Source of the DNA: Saprospiraceae bacterium
Lineage (GTDB): Bacteria; Bacteroidota; Bacteroidia; Chitinophagales; Saprospiraceae
Direction of reading: 5' to 3'
NCBI GenBank assembly: GCA_016720635.1
Contig: JADKKF010000007.1
Span: 186,001 to 250,000, forward strand
Length of the DNA stretch: 64,000 bases
The stretch's first letter is position 1; every line of letters begins with the position of its first letter. This document shows positions 16,826-25,731 of the stretch, in pieces. The notes under the pieces were generated by a model, which was given only the letters and a program-made list of their open reading frames with translations, was not told where the DNA came from and searched no databases. A program made the position numbers and the translations under genes.

Positions 16826-16938
16826 CAACAAGTTAATATATATTATATTCTTATATGAAATCTCTTTTACTACATTGTCAAATATTTGGTAAGGAGATAC
16901 TTAATTATAGGCCCAAAACCAAGCAAAACAATTCCATT

Positions 16939-17826
16939 CTACAGCCAATTAACACCTTTTTTTAGCTTAGAAAGTGTTTCATATTCCAAAGAATCTTTAT
17001 CGACATTGTGTTGGTACACCCAAGTAGCTACTGGTGGCATACTGACCAATATGGATTCGGTCCTTCCGCCAGTCTCCAGCCCGAATTTTGTACCCCTATC
17101 AAATACCAAATTGAATTCTACATATCGTCCTCGCCTCAAGTTTTGCCATTCGAGGTTTTTATCTGAATACTCTTTGCCGCTCAAGGCCTCTAACTGCTCT
17201 GCATAAATACCTGGAAATGCTTTTGCTAATTTTTTAGTGAATTCAAACAGCTCTAATTTTTCTTGTTCATTATCAGGCCCTATCCTATCGAAGAAAATAC
17301 CTCCAATACCCCTAGTTTCGCCTCTATGGGTTAAGAAAAAATAATCGTCTGCTTCATTTTTGGTTTTTTCATAAAATCCAACTTTATAATTTTCGCAAAG
17401 GTCAAACAGTGCCTTGTGAAATTTGCTTGCATATTCATCAATAATATAGTGAGGAGTTAGGTCAATTCCTCCACCGAACCAATATCCGCCGTTACCAAGT
17501 TCAAAATAGCGCACATTCATATGAATGATGGGCGACCAAGGATTTTTTGGATGCATTACTATAGATATACCAGTGGCAAAAAAAGAATCTGGGCTTACAC
17601 CTAAGGCCTTAGCTGCCCCAGTGGTTAATTCACCTTTCACTTTTGAAAAATTAACCGCCGCTTTTTCAATGATCGACCCGCTAAAAGTACAAGTCCTCCC
17701 CTCTCCCAGCTCGGATTGCCATACCTCCCTGCTAAATACAGAACTTTTATCAACTTTCTCAATTTCATCACAAATAAACGTTTGAATATCTAAATATTCC
17801 TTAGCAACATTTTCGTTAAATTTCAT
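16939..17826 (-). CDS. hemF: Aerobic coproporphyrinogen III oxidase HemF
   Basis: This 295-residue enzyme performs the oxygen-dependent double decarboxylation of coproporphyrinogen III to protoporphyrinogen IX in haem synthesis. Family motifs are clear: MHPKNPWSPIIHMNVRYFE near residue 92, WFGGGIDLTPHY near residue 117, HRGETRGIGGIFFD near residue 168, and the C-terminal RYVEFNLVFDRGTKFGLETG and ESILVSMPP. The length matches bacterial HemF. The gene lies 12 bases downstream of the ArsC-like gene. Its presence implies oxygen use, in line with the SCO and cytochrome c genes upstream. Confidence 0.96.
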   Translation of the reverse strand: MKFNENVAKEYLDIQTFICDEIEKVDKSSVFSREVWQSELGEGRTCTFSGSIIEKAAVNFSKVKGELTTGAAKALGVSPDSFFATGISIVMHPKNPWSPIIHMNVRYFELGNGGYWFGGGIDLTPHYIIDEYASKFHKALFDLCENYKVGFYEKTKNEADDYFFLTHRGETRGIGGIFFDRIGPDNEQEKLELFEFTKKLAKAFPGIYAEQLEALSGKEYSDKNLEWQNLRRGRYVEFNLVFDRGTKFGLETGGRTESILVSMPPVATWVYQHNVDKDSLEYETLSKLKKGVNWL

Positions 17827-17838
17827 ATATAAATTTAT

Positions 17839-18225
17839 TTATTTTCGGTCTACGTCGGCATTCATACGATCTAATTCCTTTTGGAGGCTAATCAAATAAT
17901 ATTTGCCGTTAAAATAAGCAACTGGTCTTCTTAAAAAAGTATAGTCGCTCAATAAATATTTTCTATAATCTGCTTCTGTCAATACCTTTTCATTGAGTTT
18001 TAGCTTTCTATATAGTTGTGATTTTTTACTAAAAAAAATCTCATAAGTTCCTAGTACTGACTGCATGTTGTCTATATCAGAAGCGGATAAAGGATTAAAC
18101 TTTATATCTTGCAACTGAAATTCATTAAGGGAGATTATTTTAGAAAGGATTTTCTTTGAAGTAGAGCAGGATGATAAATAATAAATTTTATTTTCCGAAT
18201 TTGTCATAAAATTGAATATTTTCAC
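17839..18225 (-). CDS. ArsC/Spx-like thioredoxin-fold protein
   Basis: This 128-residue protein has the ArsC-family fold: IYYLSSCSTSKKIL with one catalytic-position cysteine (residues 14-27) and the distal LRRPVAYFNGKYYLI motif (about residues 97-111). The C-x-x-S form and the absence of the extra arsenate-binding residues make it a member of the broad ArsC/YffB/Spx group rather than a proven arsenate reductase. The real start may be Met7. It lies just upstream of hemF and divergent from the GT2 gene, with only 27 bases between them. Confidence 0.78.
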   Translation of the reverse strand: MKIFNFMTNSENKIYYLSSCSTSKKILSKIISLNEFQLQDIKFNPLSASDIDNMQSVLGTYEIFFSKKSQLYRKLKLNEKVLTEADYRKYLLSDYTFLRRPVAYFNGKYYLISLQKELDRMNADVDRK

Positions 18226-18252
18226 AATATATTATATGAAAATAAATATTGA

Positions 18253-19140
18253 ATGTTAGCACTTTTGATTTGTAATTATAACAAAGATATTGGACAATTG
18301 TTGGCAGAAATTCACACAGAAATTTGTGCTTTTGACTTATCTGTAGAAGTGTTGATTGGCGAGGATTGTCCAGATTCCACGTTCAACGAAATCAATAGAA
18401 TGAATTGTAAAAAATATGGGTTTAATTATATAATCAATCCATATAATTTGGGTCGAGCAAAAAACAGAAACCAACTGGCCTCAATCGCAAATAAACCCAA
18501 TTTGGTATTTATAGATGGCGATGCACGTTATGTCAATCCCAAGTTTCTTACGAATTATTCAATATATTCGAACCAAAGCTTTGAGATAATTGTCGGGGGC
18601 GTTTCTTACAATTTTGATCGCCCAACTGATAAAAATTTGATATTGCACTGGACCTATGGTAGGGAGAGGGAGAGCCAAACAGGTAGTAGTGGCAATTTTC
18701 ATAGTTTTAATTTCATGATTAAGAAAGAAATATTCGCCAGGCTTAAATTTTCGGAAGCATTCGCGGGTTATGGATATGAAGATACAGAATTCGCAAGTCG
18801 AGCAATGCTAGATGGCTTTTCATTGAAATATATAGACAATCCATTGTTTCATTATGGGTTGAACAGGGCTGATATTTTTATTCAAAATCAAATCAATGCA
18901 ATTGCTAATCTTTATTATTGGGCTGAAAGCAGTGAAATTCCACTAGAAAACAAAATTGTAAAAATAAATAATTACTTAAAAAGGCTAAAATTGAATAGAA
19001 TAGTTGCGGTTGGAATAAAGTCCTTACAGATTTTATTGGAAAAGCAACTCAAATCAAAAAACCCAATTTTATTCTTCTTGGATTTGCTGAAGTTAAAAAC
19101 TTATATTGAGTTGGATTGTAAAAATCAATTTACTGTATAA
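18253..19140 (+). CDS. Family 2 glycosyltransferase
   Basis: This 295-residue protein opens with LALLICNYNKDI, the GT2 nucleotide-binding strand, and has NLGRAKNRNQLASIA near residue 75 and a D-x-D type FIDGDARYV motif near residue 91. FAGYGYEDTEFASRAML near residue 175 is the typical acceptor/ED motif of galactosyltransferase-like GT2 enzymes. No membrane helix is seen, so it is likely cytosolic and makes glycans on a lipid carrier or nucleotide sugar. Its 3' end overlaps that of the convergent gene at 19125 by 16 bases. Confidence 0.87.
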   Translation: MLALLICNYNKDIGQLLAEIHTEICAFDLSVEVLIGEDCPDSTFNEINRMNCKKYGFNYIINPYNLGRAKNRNQLASIANKPNLVFIDGDARYVNPKFLTNYSIYSNQSFEIIVGGVSYNFDRPTDKNLILHWTYGRERESQTGSSGNFHSFNFMIKKEIFARLKFSEAFAGYGYEDTEFASRAMLDGFSLKYIDNPLFHYGLNRADIFIQNQINAIANLYYWAESSEIPLENKIVKINNYLKRLKLNRIVAVGIKSLQILLEKQLKSKNPILFFLDLLKLKTYIELDCKNQFTV

Positions 19141-20621
19141 ATCCACTGATCTACTCCTTGCCCCAAATTGATATGAATGGTTTCTTCCGAATATCTATTC
19201 AGTTTGATCTCTAAATCACCAGATTCTGTCTGAGTTGTTTTCAGAGCTAAAAGCAATTGGTTGTCCTGTAAAAACTTCGTATAACTCAAATAATGCGGGA
19301 AAAAAGGCAATTTTTCAAAAAGTGCCCAAGCATGTACTTGTGTTTTATATGTAACAGGCGCGAATTTTATCCATTCTGCGTTTTGATCTATATTGTGGAT
19401 ATATGGTGTAAAACCAGCGATCGATTCATCCTTAAGTTTTAAGCAAACAGAATCTTTGTAATTGACTGGATTAAGCAGTGTGCTACGGAGGGATGATACT
19501 TTAGGTGCTTCATTTACGATACACAATTGTTTATTTTCAACTTCATCTTTTACTTTATAAAGTATCAAGTCGTCTGCGCGACCAAGTACGAAATCTATAT
19601 CATCACCAAACAAAGGAGATTTCACAATAATATGATCTCCATTTTTTTCTAATCCCACCCAAATTTCACCAGTCTTTCCTCCATTTTGATAAATATCATA
19701 CCATGCCTGGACATCAAATATTAACTCGGGATATTTACTGTCAGGTAGAGGCAGAGATTTTTTTATATCTGGTACAATATCAGTAGAAGTCTCACTTATC
19801 TTTTCCTCATCACTCTTGGTATCACTCCCAAATATAAAATCTATGGCTAAAGCTGTTTTGTCTTCGTTGGTAATCTCTTCAATTACAAGATTTTGCAAAA
19901 CAACCGTATTTATTTCCTTAGAAAAATCTGTCAACCAACATGCAGAAACGATTTTTCCTTGGCGACTTATCTGAGATTCAACCAAAAATTGATTTTTGGG
20001 TAAATAATATGGTTCAACCAATGCCAATGGCAAATCATAAGGACAATTAGAAAACAAAGAGTAAATGGATCTAAAATCAATTCCGATATTTCCTAAAAGC
20101 ATCTTTTTATCTGTTCCGTCAACCCATAAGCCTTTATATTCATCACTCCGGATATCTTCTCTATAAACAGTATTTTCAGTTGGCAATAATTTATGATTAA
20201 ATGCGTATTCTAGTTCAAAATTGTAGCTTTGATTTCTTAGATCTCGGCCTGGTAGCACTTCTTTATGAAATTTAACAATATTGGGCAATTGGTCAGTCAA
20301 GGGTACTTCAAGCATAGAGCCATCAGCAAAACCTACGAGCATCATGTCTTGGTCAAAATTTCTAGATAATTTGACGATACCACAATATTTTTCTTGAGAA
20401 TTGTACCACAGGACAATTTCCCCAAATTCGCTTTTCGCATTAAGGAATTCGTATTGGATCTTTGTATCAAATGTTATGAGCTTGGGATTTATCCGCAAGT
20501 AGGTACCTTGATGATTAACCCCTTCCACTTTGGAATTCTCTGATAAAGCAAATTCTTGTGCTTGAATTGTATTGATGAATAATATCAAAAATACAACCAA
20601 ACAATGAAGAAAAATCCTCAT
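19125..20621 (-). CDS. Secreted protein of unknown function
   Basis: This 498-residue protein starts with a signal peptide (MRIFLHCLVVFLILFINTIQAQ). The rest looks beta-rich, with no recognisable domain, and two related-looking halves around residues 30-260 and 300-498. A low-complexity acidic stretch (SDEEKISETSTDI) separates them. There is no T9SS tail, no lipobox and no outer-membrane barrel pattern. I do not recognise it. The stop overlaps the convergent glycosyltransferase gene by 16 bases. Confidence 0.6.
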   Translation of the reverse strand: MRIFLHCLVVFLILFINTIQAQEFALSENSKVEGVNHQGTYLRINPKLITFDTKIQYEFLNAKSEFGEIVLWYNSQEKYCGIVKLSRNFDQDMMLVGFADGSMLEVPLTDQLPNIVKFHKEVLPGRDLRNQSYNFELEYAFNHKLLPTENTVYREDIRSDEYKGLWVDGTDKKMLLGNIGIDFRSIYSLFSNCPYDLPLALVEPYYLPKNQFLVESQISRQGKIVSACWLTDFSKEINTVVLQNLVIEEITNEDKTALAIDFIFGSDTKSDEEKISETSTDIVPDIKKSLPLPDSKYPELIFDVQAWYDIYQNGGKTGEIWVGLEKNGDHIIVKSPLFGDDIDFVLGRADDLILYKVKDEVENKQLCIVNEAPKVSSLRSTLLNPVNYKDSVCLKLKDESIAGFTPYIHNIDQNAEWIKFAPVTYKTQVHAWALFEKLPFFPHYLSYTKFLQDNQLLLALKTTQTESGDLEIKLNRYSEETIHINLGQGVDQWIYTVN

Positions 20622-20800
20622 GGTTGTAAATCAAAAATTAGTGAACGAATAAATGTTTATAATTAGACCATTTTCTAATTATGTATAAAAGTATAGCAAT
20701 TCAGTCATATCGTCAAATAAATTTTGTTAAATTTTAGTTATAAATTAAATAATATTTTTAGTAATTAAAAACATTCTATCCTATTAATTGTCTTTTGAAC

Positions 20801-21822
20801 ATGGAATTTTCGATAAAAAAAGTCTTAGGCCTTGTATTTACATCCTTGCTGTTATTCAATTGTAGCACTCCTGTTTCTAATTCATCACAAAAAATAAAAT
20901 CAATGGACAATTTAAAACCTAATAGCGATATCGTTGTGCTTGGAGGCGGGTGTTTTTGGTGTATAGAAAGTATTTTTTGGAAACAAAAGGTGTAGAAATT
21001 GTGGAATCTGGTTATGCTGGAGGGTTCACAAATAACCCTACATATAAGTCAGTTTGCGAAGGAAATACCAATCATGCGGAGGTCGTGAAAATAACCTTTG
21101 ATCCCAAGGAAATTTCATTAGAATCACTTCTGAAAATATTCTGGACAGTACACAATCCCACGACGTTAAATCAGCAAGGAGCGGACAAAGGGACTCAATA
21201 TAGATCGATCATATTGTACACGAATGAAAAACAAAAAAATATAGCAGAGGCGCTTAAAAAAGACTTTGCCCCTACCCTATGGGATCAAAATATTGTTACG
21301 GAGATCGTCCCATTAACTCAATTCTATAAGGCCGAGGCTTATCATCAAGGATATTATGGCAATAATATGTCCCAGCCATATTGTCAAGCTGTCATAACCC
21401 CTAAAGTTTTAGCATTTAGAAGTAAATTTAAAGACATGTTAAAAACACCAGCCTCAAAGACCCCGAACTGGAATGACTTGACAGTTGAGGAGGCTTATGT
21501 TATAGAAAAGAAAGGAACGGAAAGACCATTTACTGGACAATTTTACAATCACCACGAGTCTGGAACATATGTATGTCGGCGTTGTGATGCTCCTCTATAC
21601 AGAAGCGATGACAAATTCGATTCGGGCTGTGGCTGGCCTAGTTTTGATGATGAGATAAAGGGAAGTGTAAAAAGAATCTTGGACGCAGATGGACGAAGAA
21701 CAGAAATTGTATGCGCAAAGTGCAACGGGCATTTAGGCCATGTATTCGAAGGAGAAGAATTGACAGATAAAAACACTAGACACTGTGTCAATAGTATTTC
21801 GCTTAAATTTGTAAAAAAATAA
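20801..21822 (+). pseudogene. msrAB: MsrAB methionine sulfoxide reductase lipoprotein, frameshifted
   Basis: The gene encodes a lipoprotein leader (lipobox FNC), an MsrA domain (GGGCFWCIES, catalytic Cys in the CFWC motif) and a C-terminal MsrB domain (zinc motifs CRRC and CAKC, catalytic Cys in RHCVNSISL). MsrA and MsrB reduce the S and R forms of methionine sulfoxide in exported proteins. The frame breaks inside MsrA: after CIESIF the first frame hits TAG at 20993-20995, while the downstream frame reads LETKGVEIVESGYAGG. One extra T in the T6 tract at 20973-20978 would join them into a perfect MsrA sequence. I chose ATG at 20801 over the upstream TTG at 20795. Confidence 0.88.
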
Positions 21823-21829
21823 ATCTTGT

Positions 21830-22507
21830 GTGAGAATAGATATTGTTGCCGCTGTACCTAGTTTATTGGATAGTTTTTTGGGACATAGCATCATCCAAAG
21901 GGCAAGAGACAAAGGGCTTTTGACGATTAATATAACCGATTTGAGGTCATATGGCCTGGGTAAAAATCGGCAGATAGATGATTATCAATTCGGAGGAGGT
22001 GCTGGAATGGTACTGATGATCGAACCGTTGGTAAATTGTATTGAAGACCTGAAAGCCGCCAACCAATATGATCAAATAATTTATGTCACTCCAGATGGTA
22101 AAAAGTTTGATCAATCTATGGCCAATTCAATGTCATTATTGAATAATATTTTAATTATTTGTGGACATTATAAAGGCATAGACCAAAGAATTCGAGAACA
22201 TTATATAACACATGAAATTTCAATCGGTGATTATGTAATATCAGGCGGAGAGTTGGCTGCGGCTATTATCGCTGATGCTGTTGGTAGGTTGGTTCCTGGT
22301 GTATTAAATGATGAAACATCGGCTCTATCCGATTCATTTCAAGATAAATTGTTAGCACCTCCGGTTTATACAAGACCTGCCACCTTCAATGGGTGGGATG
22401 TCCCAAATATATTATTATCTGGACATGAGAAAAAAATTGACGAGTGGCGCTTTGAGGAATCTTTAAGGCGTACACAAATGCTCAGGCCTGATCTTTTGGA
22501 GGAATAG
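21830..22507 (+). CDS. trmD: tRNA (guanine37-N1)-methyltransferase TrmD
   Basis: This 225-residue SPOUT methyltransferase adds the methyl group at G37 next to the anticodon, preventing frameshifts. Family motifs include LRSYGLGKNRQIDDYQFGGGAGMV near residue 37, IYVTPDGKKFDQ near residue 84, ICGHYKGIDQRI near residue 107 and DYVISGGELAA near residue 130, the trefoil knot. The start is GTG, eight bases after the MsrAB stop, so the two are likely cotranscribed. The usual neighbour genes rpsP, rimM and rplS are not here. Confidence 0.95.
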   Translation: MRIDIVAAVPSLLDSFLGHSIIQRARDKGLLTINITDLRSYGLGKNRQIDDYQFGGGAGMVLMIEPLVNCIEDLKAANQYDQIIYVTPDGKKFDQSMANSMSLLNNILIICGHYKGIDQRIREHYITHEISIGDYVISGGELAAAIIADAVGRLVPGVLNDETSALSDSFQDKLLAPPVYTRPATFNGWDVPNILLSGHEKKIDEWRFEESLRRTQMLRPDLLEE

Positions 22508-22510
22508 CAT

Positions 22511-22542
22511 AAAAAAGCCCCTATTTAGTTAAAAATAGAGGC
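22511..22542 (-). terminator. Rho-independent terminator, minus strand
   Basis: GCCTCTATTT pairs with AAATAGGGGC on the minus strand (22542-22533 with 22526-22517), followed by six T. It ends the TlpA-like gene, 29 bases beyond its stop. On the plus strand it may also act after trmD. Confidence 0.82.
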
Positions 22543-22571
22543 GTTATCAAGATTTTATATTTGACTATGGA

Positions 22572-23701
22572 TTAATTCAATAGTTTTATAACTTCAGCTT
22601 CTAAAGCCGCTCCTCGAGCATTGATAGCGGCAATTTTGCCATTTCTGTCTAAAATAAAAGTCCTAGGTATAGATGAAACACCATATGTTCTACCTGGAGC
22701 GCAATCCCATTTCATCAAATCACTTACATGGTTTTCCCAAACCAAACCATCTTGTTGAATGGCTGCTTTCCATCTTTCTTTTGAAGCATTCAAATTAGCC
22801 TCCAGTTGTGCGGGGTCAGCCGCCATGGCCTGTCTAGTTCCTTTATCTAAGCCATCCAAGGAAACACTGAATACTTCGAAGCCTTTGCTTTTATATTTGT
22901 TGTAAACATTCACGACATTAGGATTTTCTTTGCGACAAGGGCCACACCATGATGCCCAAAAGTCAAGCAATACAACTTTTCCTTTAAGTGCCTTGAGGGA
23001 ACGCATTTTTCCAGATAAATCTGGCAATTGTATTTCAGGAGCTTCTTGCCCGACTTGCACTAAATCTTGAGCCTTTTGCTGTTGCATCTGAGCTTCAATA
23101 GAACCAATTAATTGATTATAATATGCACCAAACTCAGATTTAGGCAATTCTTGATTAAGGCGACTTGCTATTTTTTTATGTGTTGGCATAAATTGATCGG
23201 TTGGAGGCAAAGTCTGCAAGGCGATTTGCATTCCTACCAATGGATTTTTAGCTTCAAGAGCTTTGGCAGATATTGCATTTGCATCTATTTCTTGTCTATA
23301 AAACTTACCAAGATTCGTCAAAAGATCGCTAGCTGTAGCCGATCCTTTGATATTATATTGAAATTTGTCCAAATCATTATAATCTCCATTCAAATCTAGA
23401 GATTTTTCTGTACCATCAAATACCACGAATGAAACTTTTTGCCCCAATCTAATCCTGTAAATACCTTCAGTAAAGCCAGTTGGAACATTGAAAGAAAACT
23501 TACCATTGCCGTCTAAGGTAGCTTGGCCCATCAATGGCATGTTTTGAGAGGTGGTTTGAATTTTATCTATGAAGATATTTAATCCCGCTGCATTTTTGAA
23601 TTCACCCTTTACATCGGTGCCGTTGATAGAATTTTGAGCACCACAACTGAGTAAACATAAAAAACCTACGCTAATAAAAAACTGTACAATCCAAGTTTCA
23701 T
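22572..23701 (-). CDS. TlpA-like thioredoxin lipoprotein with DUF4369-type N-terminus; signal peptide frameshifted
   Basis: The mature protein has an N-terminal beta-sandwich of the DUF4369 type (about residues 40-145) and a C-terminal thioredoxin domain with WASWCGPC near residue 265. TlpA-like proteins reduce periplasmic disulfides. The only in-frame start is a TTG at 23747, and this falls inside a perfect -7 element (23745-23752). An ATG at 23701, in another frame, begins MKLGLYSFLLA and then stops. One extra T in the T6 tract (23676-23681) would give MKLGLYSFFISVGFLCLLSC, a normal lipoprotein leader joined to the rest. I place the start at 23701 with a lesion in the leader. Confidence 0.82.
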
Positions 23702-23744
23702 AAAATGAACTAATTTTTATAATTTTAAAATACCAAGTATAACA

Positions 23745-23752
23745 CAAAGATA
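23745..23752 (-). promoter_or_regulatory. -7 element of the TlpA-like gene
   Basis: The minus strand reads TATCTTTG, matching TAnnTTTG, 44 bases upstream of the ATG at 23701. It overlaps the formal upstream TTG start, which therefore cannot be translated from this promoter. Confidence 0.6.
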
Positions 23753-23907
23753 TTCTAATTGTTAATTTACAAATACATACCTTTTCAATTACACTCGTGC
23801 AAAAATAAATATTCTATGCAAACCTCATTAGGAAAAGCATTGCAAATAACAAATAATTAACCAAATAGGATTAATTTTATGCCCATTAAGGTGCCAGAAT
23901 CCAATAT

Positions 23908-25002
23908 ATGCCTAAAAAAATAGTGGTATTGATTACCTCAAATTTTGATTTTGATCAGAGGATGCAAAGGATCGTCAACACAATGACACACCTTGGATAC
24001 AAAGTAACCGTATTGAGCCCATATGTTTCAGACGAAACAAATGGAATAGACTTAGTCCGCCTAATGACTTTTTTTAAAAAAGGAAAGGGGTTCTATCTTG
24101 TTTACAATTTATTAGCTTTTGTTCATGTTCTTTTTAATAAAAACCAAATAATCTATACGGTCGATATGGATACAGCTTGGGTTGGATATTTTTACAAAAA
24201 AATATTTAAATGCTGTTGGATATTAGACATGCATGAATATTTTTCTGAAATGCCTGAAATTGCGGGAAGCCTTTTTGTCAAAAATATATGGGCATTTACG
24301 GAAAAAATGACGATCACCGCTTGTGACATAGCTATTTCAGTTTCACCTTCTTTACAATCCTTGTTGGAGCTACAGTTCAAAAGAAAGGTGTGGTTGGTGC
24401 GGAGCCTCCCCTATTTGCAAGACAAAGCATCCTCAAAGAACGAGCATACTATAAAAGAAAAAGTGATTATATATCAAGGAGCACTAAACGAAGGTCGAGG
24501 ACTTGAATACTTAGTCGATATTTGGGCTCACATGCCGCCAAGATTTACCTTAGCGCTCTATGGTGAAGGGACCATTTCAAATTTATTAAAAAGAATGGTT
24601 AAGGATAGAAAAATGGATGATCAGGTGAAGTTTTATGGGAAGTTAAAACCCGACCAATTAAAGAATGAGACTCAGAATGCATGGCTGGGATTGAATCTAT
24701 TGTCCAACCGAGATCTTAATTCTTTTCATTCTTTAGCAAACAAATTTTTTGATTACGTTCAGGCAGAAATACCTCAAATAACCCATTCATTTCCTAATTA
24801 TAAATTACTCAATGAAGAATTTGAAGTAGCTGCCTTGTTGAAATACCACGACCAAAGTATGATCGATCTTATCCTTGAATTGGAAAAAGATGAAGCAAAA
24901 TATCAATATTTGAAATCCAATACATTCAAAGCCAAAAAGGTGTGGAACTGGCAAAATGAAGAAAAAGTAATCGAAAAAATACTCGAACAATCGGGGTATT
25001 AA
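23908..25002 (+). CDS. Family 4 glycosyltransferase
   Basis: This 364-residue protein has the GT-B layout of GT4. The N-terminal half begins MPKKIVVLITSNFDFDQRMQ and carries the LDMHEYFSEMPEI acceptor-type motif near residue 107. The C-terminal half has IYQGALNEGRGLEYLVD near residue 190 and LALYGEGTISNLLKRM near residue 212, then a weak E-x7-E region (residues about 275-300). No membrane helix is seen. It stands alone upstream of ftsE with 60 bases between. The acceptor is probably an envelope glycan, which cannot be refined from sequence. Confidence 0.83.
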   Translation: MPKKIVVLITSNFDFDQRMQRIVNTMTHLGYKVTVLSPYVSDETNGIDLVRLMTFFKKGKGFYLVYNLLAFVHVLFNKNQIIYTVDMDTAWVGYFYKKIFKCCWILDMHEYFSEMPEIAGSLFVKNIWAFTEKMTITACDIAISVSPSLQSLLELQFKRKVWLVRSLPYLQDKASSKNEHTIKEKVIIYQGALNEGRGLEYLVDIWAHMPPRFTLALYGEGTISNLLKRMVKDRKMDDQVKFYGKLKPDQLKNETQNAWLGLNLLSNRDLNSFHSLANKFFDYVQAEIPQITHSFPNYKLLNEEFEVAALLKYHDQSMIDLILELEKDEAKYQYLKSNTFKAKKVWNWQNEEKVIEKILEQSGY

Positions 25003-25062
25003 GTATCCTATTGGCTTATGTTGATTGTTTTTATTAATTTTACGGCAAAATATTAATATTGC

Positions 25063-25731
25063 ATGGTAATTGAACTTCAAAACGCGGATATTTACCAATC
25101 CCATTTTCTTTTATTGAATGACGTAAACATGTATATCGCCGAAGGTGAGTTTTGTTATGTTGTAGGAAAGACTGGAACTGGAAAATCCTCTTTGTTAAAG
25201 ACCATTTATGGTGCATTACCATTGCAAAATGGTGAAGGCCGCGTCGTGGGCATGAACCTAAAACAGGTAGATCGAAGAAATCTGCATTTATTGAGGAGAA
25301 AAATGGGGATGATTTTTCAAGATTTTAATCTACTGATGGATAGAAATGTGGAAAAAAATCTATCTTTTGTTTTGGAAGCCGTCGGAATAAAAGATAAAGG
25401 AGTAATTCAGAACAAGATCAGGACTGTATTGGACCAAGTTGGCTTATCATTTATGCCGTTAAAAATGCCTCATGAATTGTCAGGTGGAGAGCAACAAAGG
25501 TTGGCTGTAGCAAGGGCTCTTCTGAATAGTCCTCAACTTATCATCGCCGATGAACCTACTGGTAATTTAGACCCTGATACTTCGGACGATATCCTGCAAC
25601 TTTTGAAAAATTTGACCAAAGAAAATGGTACGTCTGTAATCATTGCGACGCATGATTATCGATTGTTGGACAAATTTCCAGGTAAAACTTATCGTTGTCA
25701 TCTGGGTACGGTTACACAAGTTTCGCATTGA
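25063..25731 (+). CDS. ftsE: Cell-division ABC ATPase FtsE
   Basis: This 222-residue ABC ATPase has Walker A GKTGTGKSS near residue 37, the signature LSGGEQQRLAVA near residue 143, and Walker B LIIADEPTGNLD near residue 167. Residue pattern and length match FtsE, which with FtsX controls peptidoglycan hydrolases during division. FtsX is not next to it; separation of the two genes is usual in Bacteroidota. The 3' end overlaps the convergent flavoprotein gene by 20 bases. Confidence 0.87.
   Translation: MVIELQNADIYQSHFLLLNDVNMYIAEGEFCYVVGKTGTGKSSLLKTIYGALPLQNGEGRVVGMNLKQVDRRNLHLLRRKMGMIFQDFNLLMDRNVEKNLSFVLEAVGIKDKGVIQNKIRTVLDQVGLSFMPLKMPHELSGGEQQRLAVARALLNSPQLIIADEPTGNLDPDTSDDILQLLKNLTKENGTSVIIATHDYRLLDKFPGKTYRCHLGTVTQVSH

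Noticed and set aside
20973..20995. Programmed -1 ribosomal frameshift in msrAB
   Set aside because: The T6 run is followed by GG, and the codons here are ATT TTT TGG; the A-site codon cannot re-pair well after a -1 shift, and no stimulatory hairpin follows. Transcript slippage or sequence error fits better.
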